From Bacillota bacterium (GTDB taxonomy: Bacteria > Bacillota > Limnochordia > Darwinibacteriales > Darwinibacteriaceae): a stretch of DNA of 33,203 bases. The DNA is taken from NCBI GenBank assembly GCA_012520315.1, contig JAAYOM010000081.1, forward strand, positions 1 to 33,203, read 5' to 3'. The position numbers and the translations under genes were made by a program. The number at the start of each line of letters is the position of its first letter. Positions within the stretch are counted from its first letter, which is position 1. The notes beneath the pieces were generated by a model. The model saw only the letters and a program-made list of their open reading frames with translations, did not search any database and was not told the origin of the DNA. Shown in pieces: positions 14,669 to 23,062 of the stretch.

Positions 14669-15640
14669 CTACTCCACCTTAGCCCTCCTGTGATTTAAGG
14701 TTACCGTAATCACAATAATTGCCCCAATAATGCCCTGCTGGATATAGGGGTTGATCAGCATCAGGTTCATCAGGTTGTTGATCATGGCAATGATCACTGT
14801 TCCCAAGATAGTGCCAGAGACTGTACCCCGTCCGCCGGCAAAACTGGTTCCGCCAATTACGACAGAAGCAATGGATTGTACATTGTCATTGGCATTGACA
14901 TAGGGGCCGCCCATATCCATCCTGGAAGTAATCACAATGGCTGCAATAGCAGCGCAAATGCCGGAAAAGGCATAGCCCAAAAGCTTCACTCTCTGCACAT
15001 TAATACCCGAGAGGTGGGCCGACTGTTCATTGCCGCCAACCGCATAGACGCCCCGGCCGTAGACTGTGCGGGTAATCAGGAAAATCCCCAATAGACCAAC
15101 GCAAATCCAAATAACCACCTGAATGCCGAGGCCGCCAATTGTGTCACGTCCAAAAACCAAAAGCTCCTTCGACAGGCCGTAGATGGGCCTGGATTGTGTC
15201 ATCAGCGTAGCTAATCCCCGGCAAATGCTGGCCATGGCCAAAGTGGCAATAAAAGGAGGTACTTTAGCTCTGGTAATGATCGTTCCGCTAAATAAACCGC
15301 CTAAGGCACCAACCAAGAGGCCTGCCAGCAGGGGCAAAATTAGGCCGAATCCATTCACGTTGAGATAGGCTACCACCATGGACACCAGGGCCATCATGGA
15401 ACCCTGTGACAAATCCACACCGGCCAGCAAAATGACCACAGTCTGCCCAACTGCCATGATGCCGATGGTTGCATATTGGCGCAACATATTGTGAATGTTC
15501 GACGGGCTGAGGAATACACCTTTTGATAACACCGTCGAAACAATAACAAGCACTACGAACATAACCAATCGAGGATTCTGAGCAAGGGCACTCGGAATCT
15601 TCGCTTTAACCCTTTCTTGTACAGTGGATGAACTATTCAT
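14669..15640 (-). CDS. Sugar ABC transporter permease, RbsC type (second of two)
   Basis: I choose the ATG at 15640, with GGGAGG six bases upstream, instead of the one at 15658. The 323-residue membrane protein has about nine to ten hydrophobic segments and the family motif AVGQTVVILLAGVDLSQGSM, plus YAVGGNEQSAHLSGINVQRVK, the loop that contacts the ATPase. GGTSFAGGRGTVSGTILG lies near the end. With the other permease it forms the membrane channel of a carbohydrate uptake (CUT2) importer. Two different permeases with one ATPase match the YtfT/YjfF, Lsr and FruFG arrangement rather than the single-permease ribose or xylose systems. Confidence 0.92.
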   Translation of the reverse strand: MNSSSTVQERVKAKIPSALAQNPRLVMFVVLVIVSTVLSKGVFLSPSNIHNMLRQYATIGIMAVGQTVVILLAGVDLSQGSMMALVSMVVAYLNVNGFGLILPLLAGLLVGALGGLFSGTIITRAKVPPFIATLAMASICRGLATLMTQSRPIYGLSKELLVFGRDTIGGLGIQVVIWICVGLLGIFLITRTVYGRGVYAVGGNEQSAHLSGINVQRVKLLGYAFSGICAAIAAIVITSRMDMGGPYVNANDNVQSIASVVIGGTSFAGGRGTVSGTILGTVIIAMINNLMNLMLINPYIQQGIIGAIIVITVTLNHRRAKVE

Positions 15641-15676
15641 CACTATCCTCCCCTTCATATGCTGCCTGACACTTAC

Positions 15677-16627
15677 CTAGGACTTCCTCATTGTTCGTAC
15701 TCCAACAGCGATAATGATTAGCAAACCAATCGCAACAGGTTGCACGAAGGGTGAAACACCCATTAAGTTCAGGATGTTCTTGACAATTGCCACAATCAAA
15801 AAGCCCAGCAAGGTATTGGTTACCACTCCCTCGCCGCCAAAGAAGCTTGCACCGCCGATAATGGCTGCGGTGATTGCCTCAGTTTCGTAGTCCACTGCAC
15901 CGTCCGGCAGGCCCAAAGTCACATAGGATGTGTAGTACAAGCCTGCAATGCCTGCCATTAGGCCGGAGATGGCGTAGGCTGCGACTGTAATGCGGTCGAT
16001 GTTAATACCTGTCAGCCTGGCTGCCTCTGAGTTGCTGCCGACTGAATAGATGGATCGTCCCAAAGTGGTGTACTTTAAGAAGAACCAGGTGAACAAATAG
16101 ATGGCCACCAACAGAAACGCCACGAGGGGAATCCCTCCAACTGTAGTGTTGGCAAGATTTGAGTAGCTGCGGGGCACTCCGTACACCGGCTGCCCGTTCC
16201 CGATCACTAATGCAATTGAACGTACAATGCCCATGGTGCTTAAGGTCAGCACAAAGGAAGGCATTTTGGTTTTGGTTAACAGCACCCCGTTTAGGATACC
16301 GATTGTAACGGTGGCTAAAATAGAAGCCACGATAGCCAAGGTGAGACTGATCGGCGCCAGTGTTGCCATGAGTACCGATGTCAAGGCCACCTGGGAGCCC
16401 ACTGACAGGTCGATTTCACCTGCTATTAAAATAACTGTCATGCCGCTGGCTAAAATGCCGAAGGTAGCTGCCCCCACAATAATGTTCCGCATGTTTTGGA
16501 CGGAGAAGAATAAGGGCGAAATCAGCGCTCCAATGAGCATTACGGCAGCAAAGACTAAGAGCAGTACGATGTTGCTGGAAAAACTGCGTCCAGCTTTGTG
16601 CTTGATCTGTATCTGATTCTGTAACAA
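15677..16627 (-). CDS. Sugar ABC transporter permease, RbsC type (first of two)
   Basis: The 316-residue CUT2 permease appears to start with TTG at 16627, with GGGGGG seven bases upstream; no closer ATG has a comparable site. It has LASGMTVILIAGEIDLSVGSQVAL, GRSIYSVGSNSEAARLTGINIDR and GGASFFGGEGVVTNTLLG, the standard motifs. It lies 12 bases after the ATPase gene and 36 bases before the second permease gene. The pair is expected to form a heterodimeric pore for the YtfQ-like binding protein. Confidence 0.92.
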   Translation of the reverse strand: MLQNQIQIKHKAGRSFSSNIVLLLVFAAVMLIGALISPLFFSVQNMRNIIVGAATFGILASGMTVILIAGEIDLSVGSQVALTSVLMATLAPISLTLAIVASILATVTIGILNGVLLTKTKMPSFVLTLSTMGIVRSIALVIGNGQPVYGVPRSYSNLANTTVGGIPLVAFLLVAIYLFTWFFLKYTTLGRSIYSVGSNSEAARLTGINIDRITVAAYAISGLMAGIAGLYYTSYVTLGLPDGAVDYETEAITAAIIGGASFFGGEGVVTNTLLGFLIVAIVKNILNLMGVSPFVQPVAIGLLIIIAVGVRTMRKS

Positions 16628-16639
16628 CTTCTATCCCCC

Positions 16640-18157
16640 CTAACTGGATGCCGCTTCCCGAAGCTCCTGTGGAATGGCGTGTTCCAAAATTTGCTCCTGC
16701 GTCGCCTCGCCGGCCCTAAACTCTTTTCTAATTCTCGAGTTTGACATAACGAGAATCCGGTCTGACAAAGCCATCAGCTCCGGCAGTTCTGAAGACACAA
16801 GGATAATGGATTTACCGTTCCGCACAAGTTCGGCCATGAACTTATAAAACTCCAGCTTGCTGCCGACATCAATACCCCGGGTCGGCTCGTCCAAGAGAAG
16901 GATCTGGGATTCTGAAGCCAGCCATTTCGCCAAAACCGTCTTCTGCTGATTGCCGCCGCTTAGGGTAACCACTTCCTGCCGGAGAGAGTGGCAGCGAATC
17001 TTCACATAGTTGGCCAGTTCCACAGCTTTCTTAAAAATCGTTGGGAAATGCACTAGGAACTTGAACTCCTTCTTGGCCAAAACCCCTAAGGAGATATTCT
17101 CTTCGATACTGCGGCAGAGAACTGCCCCTTCAGTTTTCCGATCTTCAGGGACAAATCCTAAGCCTTTGGCAATGGCATCGCGGGGCGAGTTAAAACGGCA
17201 CTCTTCGCCAAAAATGGTCAGGGTTCCCGAGTTGAGGCGGTACTCTCCGAAAATGCTTTTCAGAAGTTCGGTGCGGCCCGCACCTACAAGTCCGGCCAGG
17301 CCCAGGATTTCCCCTTCCCGCAGCTCGAAGCTGGCCTCTTTCACCATACCTTCTACCGAAAGATTCTTCGCTTCGAGAACCACATCGCCGATTGCTACTT
17401 TTTCTTTATAAAACTGCTCGTCGATCTCCCGGCCCACCATCCATTGGATCATTTTTTCCATGGTCACATCTTCGATATCTTTTGTGACAATGTTTTCCCC
17501 ATCCCTCAGGACGGTGACGATGTCGCCAATTTCAAATACTTCAATGAGGCGATGGGTGATATAAACAATGGCCACACCCTGTTTCTTCAATTCGGCAATA
17601 ATGCCAAAGAGGCGCTCCAGCTCACTGCCGGTCAAAACCGCAGAGGGCTCGTCCATGATCAGAACTTTAGAATCCTGGGAGAGCGCTTTGACAATAGCCA
17701 CAATCTGCTGCTCGGCCACGGTCAGATCTCTAATCAGGCTGTAGGGACTGATTTCAACGTGGAACATCTGCAAAAGCTCGGCAGCCTTGCGATTCATCTT
17801 CGGCCAGTCTACCAGCCCAAGTTTGGTTTTTGGAACATCTTCCATAAAAATATTCTCGGCAACAGAGAGAGTTGGCAAAAGGTCAAGCTCCTGGTAAATG
17901 GCGCGTATACCAAGCTCCCGGCCGTCCAGGGGACTTGTGAGCACCTGGGGAGTTCCGTTCACCAACATTTCCCCTGAAGTCATAGTGTGTGCCCCGGTCA
18001 TGATTTTGATCAGCGTGGATTTTCCTGCACCATTCTCGCCAACGAGACAATGCACCTCACCGGCCCGCAGTGCCAGATCCACCTCTTTTAAAGCCCTAAC
18101 CCCGGGAAAGCTCTTTGTAATCTTCTTCATCTCGAGAATAGTCTTGCCCTCACGCAT
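16640..18157 (-). CDS. Sugar ABC transporter ATPase with two nucleotide-binding domains
   Basis: The 505-residue protein has two ABC domains in tandem, as in RbsA, MglA and YtfR. Domain 1: Walker A GENGAGKST, signature-region LTVAEQQIVAIVKALS, Walker B VLIMDEPSAVL. Domain 2: a changed Walker A GLVGAGRTELLK, a full signature LSGGNQQKTVLAKWLA, and Walker B ILLLDEPTRGIDV. The altered motifs are normal for this family, in which only one site is fully active. It drives uptake through the two permeases downstream. The upstream gene is an M20 enzyme, an unusual insertion between binding protein and ATPase. Confidence 0.95.
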   Translation of the reverse strand: MREGKTILEMKKITKSFPGVRALKEVDLALRAGEVHCLVGENGAGKSTLIKIMTGAHTMTSGEMLVNGTPQVLTSPLDGRELGIRAIYQELDLLPTLSVAENIFMEDVPKTKLGLVDWPKMNRKAAELLQMFHVEISPYSLIRDLTVAEQQIVAIVKALSQDSKVLIMDEPSAVLTGSELERLFGIIAELKKQGVAIVYITHRLIEVFEIGDIVTVLRDGENIVTKDIEDVTMEKMIQWMVGREIDEQFYKEKVAIGDVVLEAKNLSVEGMVKEASFELREGEILGLAGLVGAGRTELLKSIFGEYRLNSGTLTIFGEECRFNSPRDAIAKGLGFVPEDRKTEGAVLCRSIEENISLGVLAKKEFKFLVHFPTIFKKAVELANYVKIRCHSLRQEVVTLSGGNQQKTVLAKWLASESQILLLDEPTRGIDVGSKLEFYKFMAELVRNGKSIILVSSELPELMALSDRILVMSNSRIRKEFRAGEATQEQILEHAIPQELREAASS

Positions 18158-18194
18158 AGCACATACGTCCTCTCAAGCTTAATTTCATCTCCTC

Positions 18195-19466
18195 TTACGA
18201 CCTTTGGCCCCAGTTCCAAATCAACAGTGCATAGGTTAAGATAAAGTCCAGATACTCTTGGACAGCCACCGATTCATTCACAGTATGGCAGTCTTCCATC
18301 CGCCCCGGCCCGCACACAATAGTAGGCATGTTCCCGATATTCTTCATCAGACGTGCATCGTTGGCTGCTTGGCTTCCGGCGATTTCAAACTCTGAGCCAA
18401 AGGCCTGTTCAGCCGAGGTTTTGGCAATTTTGACAAGGTCATGCTCTACATCCTGCTGGAAACCTAGGCCTTGCTGATAGATGCTGATTGTGGGCGGGTT
18501 TTCACGCAGCCATGCATCGCCCCGTGAGCGCAGCAAAAGCGCATCTTCCACTTGCTTAATGACCTCTTCGTGCTCCATTAGGCCTGGAACATAGTGCAGG
18601 CAGAACTTAAAGGTGCAGTGGTTGGGAACATCATTGCCGGCTGTTCCTCCTTCGATCACACCGATATTGAGGGTTGGAGGGGGCAGCATCTTATGGCGGT
18701 AGATCATCATCCACCTGTTTTCCAGCTGATGCAGGGCATCAATTAGGAAAATTGCCTTTTCAATGGCATTGACACCATCCCATTTAGTGGCGGAATGGAG
18801 AGAAATGCCGGTTACGTTCACTTCGAAGAAGAGAAAGCCCATATGCGCTACAATAACTTCTTGGTCGGTGGGCTCGCAGACAACTGTAGCATCAGCCTTG
18901 CGTCCATTGAGGAGTGAGACTAGGGTTCCGTTGCCGCCCCCTTCTTCGTCCACAACGGACAGTAGGGTAACATCGCCAGGAAGCTCAACGCCGGCGTCCA
19001 AGAGGAGCTTAACCCCCAAGACACTTGCCATCAGTCCTGCCTTCATATCTGCCACGCCCCGGGCGTAGACCCTTCCATTGCGAATCTCCGGCTTAAAGGG
19101 GTCGCTTGCCCAAAGACTGAGATCCCCTGGGGGCATTACGTCGACGTGGCCGTTAAACATCAGCGTAGGTCCGTTGCCGCCTTTAAACTCAGCAACGAGA
19201 TTGTAACGGTCATCATAATTGTGGCCCGGATTGCCTTCGCTGTAGAGTTCGATTCCCTTTTGGACAACTTCTTCGGTAAGCTGCTCTCTGGTTACATTAG
19301 CGCCCATGCCCTCCATGAGCTGCTCTAGATAGTCCTGTCCGTTTTTCTCCAGTCCGCCTTCAATGCCATGCCCGATAACCCGTGTATCCCGTGACAGCAG
19401 CTCAAATAAGTGCTTGATATACTCATCTTTCCGGCTTTCCAACACAGCACGCAATTTATCTCTCAT
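18195..19466 (-). CDS. M20 family metallohydrolase (ArgE/DapE/ACY1 type)
   Basis: The 423-residue protein keeps the di-zinc M20 set: His107 and Asp109 in FNGHVDVMPPGD, Asp140 in GVADMKAGL, Glu174/Glu175 in VVDEEGGG, Glu198 in CEPTDQ, and a late His in EDCHTVNES. The dimerisation domain lies between, including GISLHSATKWDGVNAIEKA. M20 enzymes cut amide bonds in N-acyl amino acids, dipeptides or ureido compounds. No signal peptide is present. It sits inside the transporter operon between the unknown secreted protein and the ATPase, which suggests that the imported compound contains an amide bond. GGAGGT precedes the ATG. Confidence 0.9.
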   Translation of the reverse strand: MRDKLRAVLESRKDEYIKHLFELLSRDTRVIGHGIEGGLEKNGQDYLEQLMEGMGANVTREQLTEEVVQKGIELYSEGNPGHNYDDRYNLVAEFKGGNGPTLMFNGHVDVMPPGDLSLWASDPFKPEIRNGRVYARGVADMKAGLMASVLGVKLLLDAGVELPGDVTLLSVVDEEGGGNGTLVSLLNGRKADATVVCEPTDQEVIVAHMGFLFFEVNVTGISLHSATKWDGVNAIEKAIFLIDALHQLENRWMMIYRHKMLPPPTLNIGVIEGGTAGNDVPNHCTFKFCLHYVPGLMEHEEVIKQVEDALLLRSRGDAWLRENPPTISIYQQGLGFQQDVEHDLVKIAKTSAEQAFGSEFEIAGSQAANDARLMKNIGNMPTIVCGPGRMEDCHTVNESVAVQEYLDFILTYALLIWNWGQRS

Positions 19467-19483
19467 GGATATACCTCCATTTA

Positions 19484-20239
19484 CTATTTATTGGCCTGAT
19501 TCCATTCATTTAAGATACTTGCCTTCGGCCGCGTCAGCAGAAGGGCAAGGGCAAGCCCGGCCGTGAGCACGGTTATTAAGATCTTCATCGTCGTTTGAAA
19601 GATCTCAGACTCCTGGACTGCCACTTGGGGCTGAAAGTCCCAGGTGACTTCATAGACATTACGCCCGTTATCAAAGACCAGCTTCATCCAATTGGCGGCA
19701 GAGTCCAGGAATTGATAGCCTGCCGTCGGGAAACTGGCGTTGTAGTCCACCTGATAGAAGTTCCCCCTGCTGTAGGAGGTTTTGAGCTGGGGTACCGAAC
19801 CCTGATAATCGGTGAGAATATACTCCTCGCCCCGATCGTTTTTCAGTGTGATTTTCCAGTCGGCCAGATTCAGTCGTTCAGTATTAGAATCATGAGACAA
19901 CTTAATAATAAAGGGGGTGCCAACTGCATAGGCTGCCGCCTGCTCAGCCACAAAATCGGCCAATGTCTCCTCAGAAACAGTGCCAGCCATCACCTCCGAC
20001 GCCAAGACCAGGCGCGGGTCAAGATATACCACCTCAAGCTGCAGATTATTGTTCAAAGGCAGCCTGCGGGTCCAATCAACAACTAAACCATAGTAATTTG
20101 TTGCCAAATCCTCAGTCCCAAGCTCACCAAAGTCAGTGAGGGGGGTCAGAACTTGTGGTTCTTCACTTGCTAAGCCCAGTGAACAAACTAGGGCAAGAAA
20201 AGTGATCATAACGCCGATTCTAACAAAGTGCGTATTCAC
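19484..20239 (-). CDS. Unknown exported protein with C-terminal membrane anchor
   Basis: I do not recognise this 251-residue protein. It starts with GTG after GGGGAGGAGA. An N-terminal hydrophobic stretch (IGVMITFLALVCSLGLA) looks like a signal peptide with a cut near residue 24; Cys19 is not in a proper lipobox. The middle is strand-rich and hydrophilic (LQLEVVYLDPRLV, WKITLKNDRGEEYILTD). A single membrane helix lies at about 218-236, followed by a short basic tail, giving a type I topology. The gene stands directly between the binding protein and the M20 gene, after a very strong stem-loop. It may anchor or assist the binding protein at the membrane. That role is inference from position only. 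Confidence 0.75.
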   Translation of the reverse strand: MNTHFVRIGVMITFLALVCSLGLASEEPQVLTPLTDFGELGTEDLATNYYGLVVDWTRRLPLNNNLQLEVVYLDPRLVLASEVMAGTVSEETLADFVAEQAAAYAVGTPFIIKLSHDSNTERLNLADWKITLKNDRGEEYILTDYQGSVPQLKTSYSRGNFYQVDYNASFPTAGYQFLDSAANWMKLVFDNGRNVYEVTWDFQPQVAVQESEIFQTTMKILITVLTAGLALALLLTRPKASILNEWNQANK

Positions 20240-20288
20240 TATAGCTATCTCTCCTCCCCATATTTCCTCCCGCAGGAACTTAGAGAAT

Positions 20289-20314
20289 GGGGGGCCGCTT
20301 GCTGGCGACCCCCC
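20289..20314 (-). promoter_or_regulatory. Very strong intercistronic stem-loop after the binding-protein gene
   Basis: GGGGGG and CCCCCC arms pair, continue through one G-U pair and CGC/GCG, and close a six-base loop. No T run follows on the minus strand, so it is not a normal terminator. Such structures after binding-protein genes often protect the 3' end of the mRNA and make the binding protein more abundant than the transporter. Confidence 0.7.
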
Positions 20315-20335
20315 AAGATCATTTGCCTGGGAATA

Positions 20336-21331
20336 CTAGTAGAACAGGTCTTCCGCGAGCATTCTGTTATAGTAGTTCCGTGTAAAGTTCGCACCTTCAT
20401 CAGTAGTCATGTGATAGAGATTGGAGTCTAGCATTTGAACCGGTTCAACTTCTTCCCCTGCCAGGTAGGCCAGGATGGCTTTGATAGCCGCTTCGCCAAA
20501 GTGGGGAGCATAGTCGGAAACTGCTAAGTGCTCGCCGTTAACAACGGTCTCAATAGCAGCCCTTTGGCCGTCAACTGTAACCAAACGGCCGATCAGTTCG
20601 GTTCTGCCGGCTGCCTTAATGGCCTGCAGGGCACCGAGGCCCATCTCATCGCTGTGGGTGTAGACAATGTCAATGGTACCGGCTGGGAAACGCTCCAAGT
20701 AGTTTTCCATAACCTTGGTTCCTTCTACTCTGTAGCCATGTCCGCTTTGGGTGGCAATGATCTGAATGTCAGGATATTGCTCAAGCGCTTCTCTAAAGCC
20801 GTTGTATCTTTCGATGGTTGCAGAGGAACCTACCGCCTCTTGAATTTCTACGATATTTCCTTTATACTCGCCATAGGTTTCGTAGAGATAGTTAGCTACG
20901 AACTCGCCTAGTTCACGGGCAAGTTTGGTGTTGTCCTTGCCGATAAATGAAATATACATGCCTGTACCCGGCTCAGAATCAATGCTGCGGTCAATTGTGA
21001 CTAGGGGGATGCCTGCCTCATCGCACATCTCTTTAACCGGATCGAGCGCTGTGGCTTGGAATGGGGACATAATCAGGGCATCCGGCTCTTGCAGGAGCAG
21101 ATCGCGGACTTTCGTCAGCTGGATGGCAGCGTCTGCTTCTGCCTCGTTCCAAATCAGGTCAACACCTAGTACTTCTGCCCAATAGACAATGTCATTGGTC
21201 ATGGCAATACGCCAAGGGTGGTTCATAGCAACCTGGGAGAAAGCAATCAAAGGCCTGTCGGATGCAAAACCAGCGGCCGACATGAAGGAAACAAGCAACA
21301 GAACTAGCAATACGGCTGAAATTCTACGCAT
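20336..21331 (-). CDS. YtfQ-like periplasmic sugar-binding protein
   Basis: The 331-residue protein has a signal peptide (MRRISAVLLVLLLVSFMSAAGFA) with no Cys, so it should be secreted freely instead of lipid-anchored as in most Gram-positives. The mature part is a type I sugar-binding protein. It resembles E. coli YtfQ, the galactofuranose-binding protein: IAFSQV then W-R at the start, VTIDRSID, VEIQEAVGSS-TI-R, and IIATQSGHGYRVEG with VMENYLE. YtfQ-type proteins favour furanose sugars, which fits the downstream PfkB kinases. AGGAGG precedes the ATG. An operator-like 14-mer lies about 140 bases upstream. Confidence 0.88.
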   Translation of the reverse strand: MRRISAVLLVLLLVSFMSAAGFASDRPLIAFSQVAMNHPWRIAMTNDIVYWAEVLGVDLIWNEAEADAAIQLTKVRDLLLQEPDALIMSPFQATALDPVKEMCDEAGIPLVTIDRSIDSEPGTGMYISFIGKDNTKLARELGEFVANYLYETYGEYKGNIVEIQEAVGSSATIERYNGFREALEQYPDIQIIATQSGHGYRVEGTKVMENYLERFPAGTIDIVYTHSDEMGLGALQAIKAAGRTELIGRLVTVDGQRAAIETVVNGEHLAVSDYAPHFGEAAIKAILAYLAGEEVEPVQMLDSNLYHMTTDEGANFTRNYYNRMLAEDLFY

Positions 21332-21472
21332 TTATACTCCTCCTTGTTATGTTCAAGAATTAGATAGTGGTTTTTACTCTGCCAAGTGTACAACAGCGAC
21401 TGTGCCAATCAACTCTCCCTGTTACCGAACACCTCCTTTGCGTATTTAAGAATACCTTGGGGAACGCAACAT
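21332..21472 (-). other. Long untranslated leader of the binding-protein operon
   Basis: Between the operator-like 14-mer and the ATG at 21331 lie about 140 bases with no convincing gene. An AAAGGAGGTG sequence at 21431-21440 looks like a ribosome binding site, but only very short frames follow it. The rest of the 306-base gap, up to the M24 stop at 21638, is AT-rich near 21480-21550 and shows no clear terminator or consensus promoter. Confidence 0.4.
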
Positions 21473-21486
21473 TTGAAACGGTTTAA
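21473..21486. promoter_or_regulatory. LacI-type operator, site 1 (before the binding-protein gene)
   Basis: TTGAAACGGTTTAA is a near-palindrome with central CG. It is one of three related 14-mers, with sites at 24283 and 25539, all upstream of genes in the sugar regulon. It would let the LacI protein at 24367-25464 control the transporter and the pentose enzymes. Confidence 0.65.
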
Positions 21487-21637
21487 TTGTTTCGTAAATA
21501 TTCCTTCAACAAATTTTAGTAAATACCTGCTAGAAATAATGTTTTTTTACTTCGTCAGCTCTGATCCTTATATTGCTGCAACTGGTGCTGGATCTCAACT
21601 GCTTCTGCGCGCCCCAAGGTAAAATTGATTGATACAT

Positions 21638-23020
21638 TTAGCGCAATGTAAAGATCGTCTCTTTGTCGAGGAGAAACGGCCTGTAGTAGCCGAGCAGATC
21701 AGACATGGGCAGGATTTCTTCCTTCAGCTTAATGCCTAAGACCTTGTCAATATATTCCCTGCGCCGCTCAAACCTTGCCCAGGCCTCGGGGCTCAACGCC
21801 CTGATTTCGTCCCTTAGCTCCTGATCGGCGATTACGATGCCATCTTCGGCATCCGCTCCAAAGAAGGGCGCTTGGGGCGAAATGATCAAGTCAAACTGAA
21901 TGTAGTTTCCGCTCTGCAGTTTAACACTGGAGCCGGACATAAAGGGAGTTGACACCCATTCGTCCGTGGCAATCAGATGTCCCGGATTAAGCTCCCAGCC
22001 ATAGTAAGCCTGGGGCAGGCCCTCTTCCACCATGGCATAGATGGGTCCCCCTTCTGCACCGATTCCCACTGATTCCAGCCATTTTACTGCAATGGAAAAA
22101 TAAGGGATCGCTATGTTCTCAAGCCAATTCTCAGGCACTTCCTGTTCAGAGCGGGCAATATAGGCTCCCCTGCAGTTTAAGGCACCTTCAATGCCGAAGG
22201 CAGCAGTCATAAAGTCACCAAGCTCTGCCCGGCGTGCCGATGGACTTGTCAAGCCAAACCTGGCCTTCTCACCCACAGAAACCATCTGGTGGCAGGAAAG
22301 GGGCAGGCCCTGATTCTGCATCTTGGCCGCCAGCTCCATTTCGGATACACCGACTTCAACCCCGTTCATTAGATCCAACATCGACTTAGACACAAGGCAG
22401 GCTGCGTATTCATAGGCAAGAATCTGCTCTGCCTCCAGGCGGGTGCGGAATCCGTCGACCGGTGACATGAAAAAGTGGGTGACATTCACTACACTTCCTG
22501 CATCTCCTACTGCATCTCTCAGGGCTTCTGCCAGGTAGTGGGGGATCTCAAGGGAATCTGCCGGACAGCCGTCCTCTTCCGTAAAATACTTCCAGCCCAC
22601 TGTGCCGACGGCCATGCCCCTTGCGATACCGGCGTCTTTGATAATCGATTGCAGCGATTGCGTGCCCACTCTCGGCTGGCCGATCAGTCCAAAGCTTGGA
22701 AAGTGCACTGCCTCAAGGTCAATGCTTGCATAATCTGCCATACAGAGGTTTTCTGTGCCCAAAAGCACCTTTGGCATTCCAGATGGAGCCACAATGAGGA
22801 GGGCTTCCTCAAAGCGCGGGGCAAAGCCGGTAAGGTACGAGAAGTTTGCTCCATGTTCTTTATCTGCATAAATCACTACATAATCCAAGGCGACAGCCTG
22901 CATTTTTTCCCGCAGCCGGCCCAGCCTTTGCTGATAAATCTCCTTTCCTACAGTGAAAACTTCCTTGGGAATTTCCACAACTGGTTCTGGTGCACTCCGC
23001 AGGTTTACAGTTTTCGTCAT
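21638..23020 (-). CDS. Degenerate M24 (creatinase/Xaa-Pro aminopeptidase-like) protein
   Basis: The 460-residue protein has a creatinase-type N-terminal domain (about 27-190, with DYVVIYADKEHGANFSYLTGF) and a pita-bread C-terminal domain (about 195-400). M24 peptidases need two Asp, a His and two Glu for metal. Here the region that should hold both Asp reads LGDFMTAAFGIEGALNCRG and lacks them. His348 in NPGHLI may remain, and the first Glu site is Asp377 in IQFDLI. It is therefore probably metal-free, like creatinase or ectoine hydrolase, which cut non-peptide C-N bonds. The gene follows the M20 gene by 42 bases. The substrate is unknown. Confidence 0.8.
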   Translation of the reverse strand: MTKTVNLRSAPEPVVEIPKEVFTVGKEIYQQRLGRLREKMQAVALDYVVIYADKEHGANFSYLTGFAPRFEEALLIVAPSGMPKVLLGTENLCMADYASIDLEAVHFPSFGLIGQPRVGTQSLQSIIKDAGIARGMAVGTVGWKYFTEEDGCPADSLEIPHYLAEALRDAVGDAGSVVNVTHFFMSPVDGFRTRLEAEQILAYEYAACLVSKSMLDLMNGVEVGVSEMELAAKMQNQGLPLSCHQMVSVGEKARFGLTSPSARRAELGDFMTAAFGIEGALNCRGAYIARSEQEVPENWLENIAIPYFSIAVKWLESVGIGAEGGPIYAMVEEGLPQAYYGWELNPGHLIATDEWVSTPFMSGSSVKLQSGNYIQFDLIISPQAPFFGADAEDGIVIADQELRDEIRALSPEAWARFERRREYIDKVLGIKLKEEILPMSDLLGYYRPFLLDKETIFTLR

Positions 23021-23062
23021 TTCCTGTCACATCCTATCTTGGTATATTTTTGCTTGTAGTCA

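Noticed and set aside
20336-21331. Autoinducer-2 (Lsr) transport system
   Set aside because: Two permeases with one ATPase recall Lsr, but the binding protein resembles YtfQ, and no LsrF/LsrG/LsrK genes are present; the kinases are PfkB type and XylB.
21431-21440. AAAGGAGGTG as the ribosome site of a hidden gene before the binding protein
   Set aside because: The nearby frames stop after about 7-12 codons and start with GTG or TTG at poor spacing. I keep it only as a note in the leader entry.
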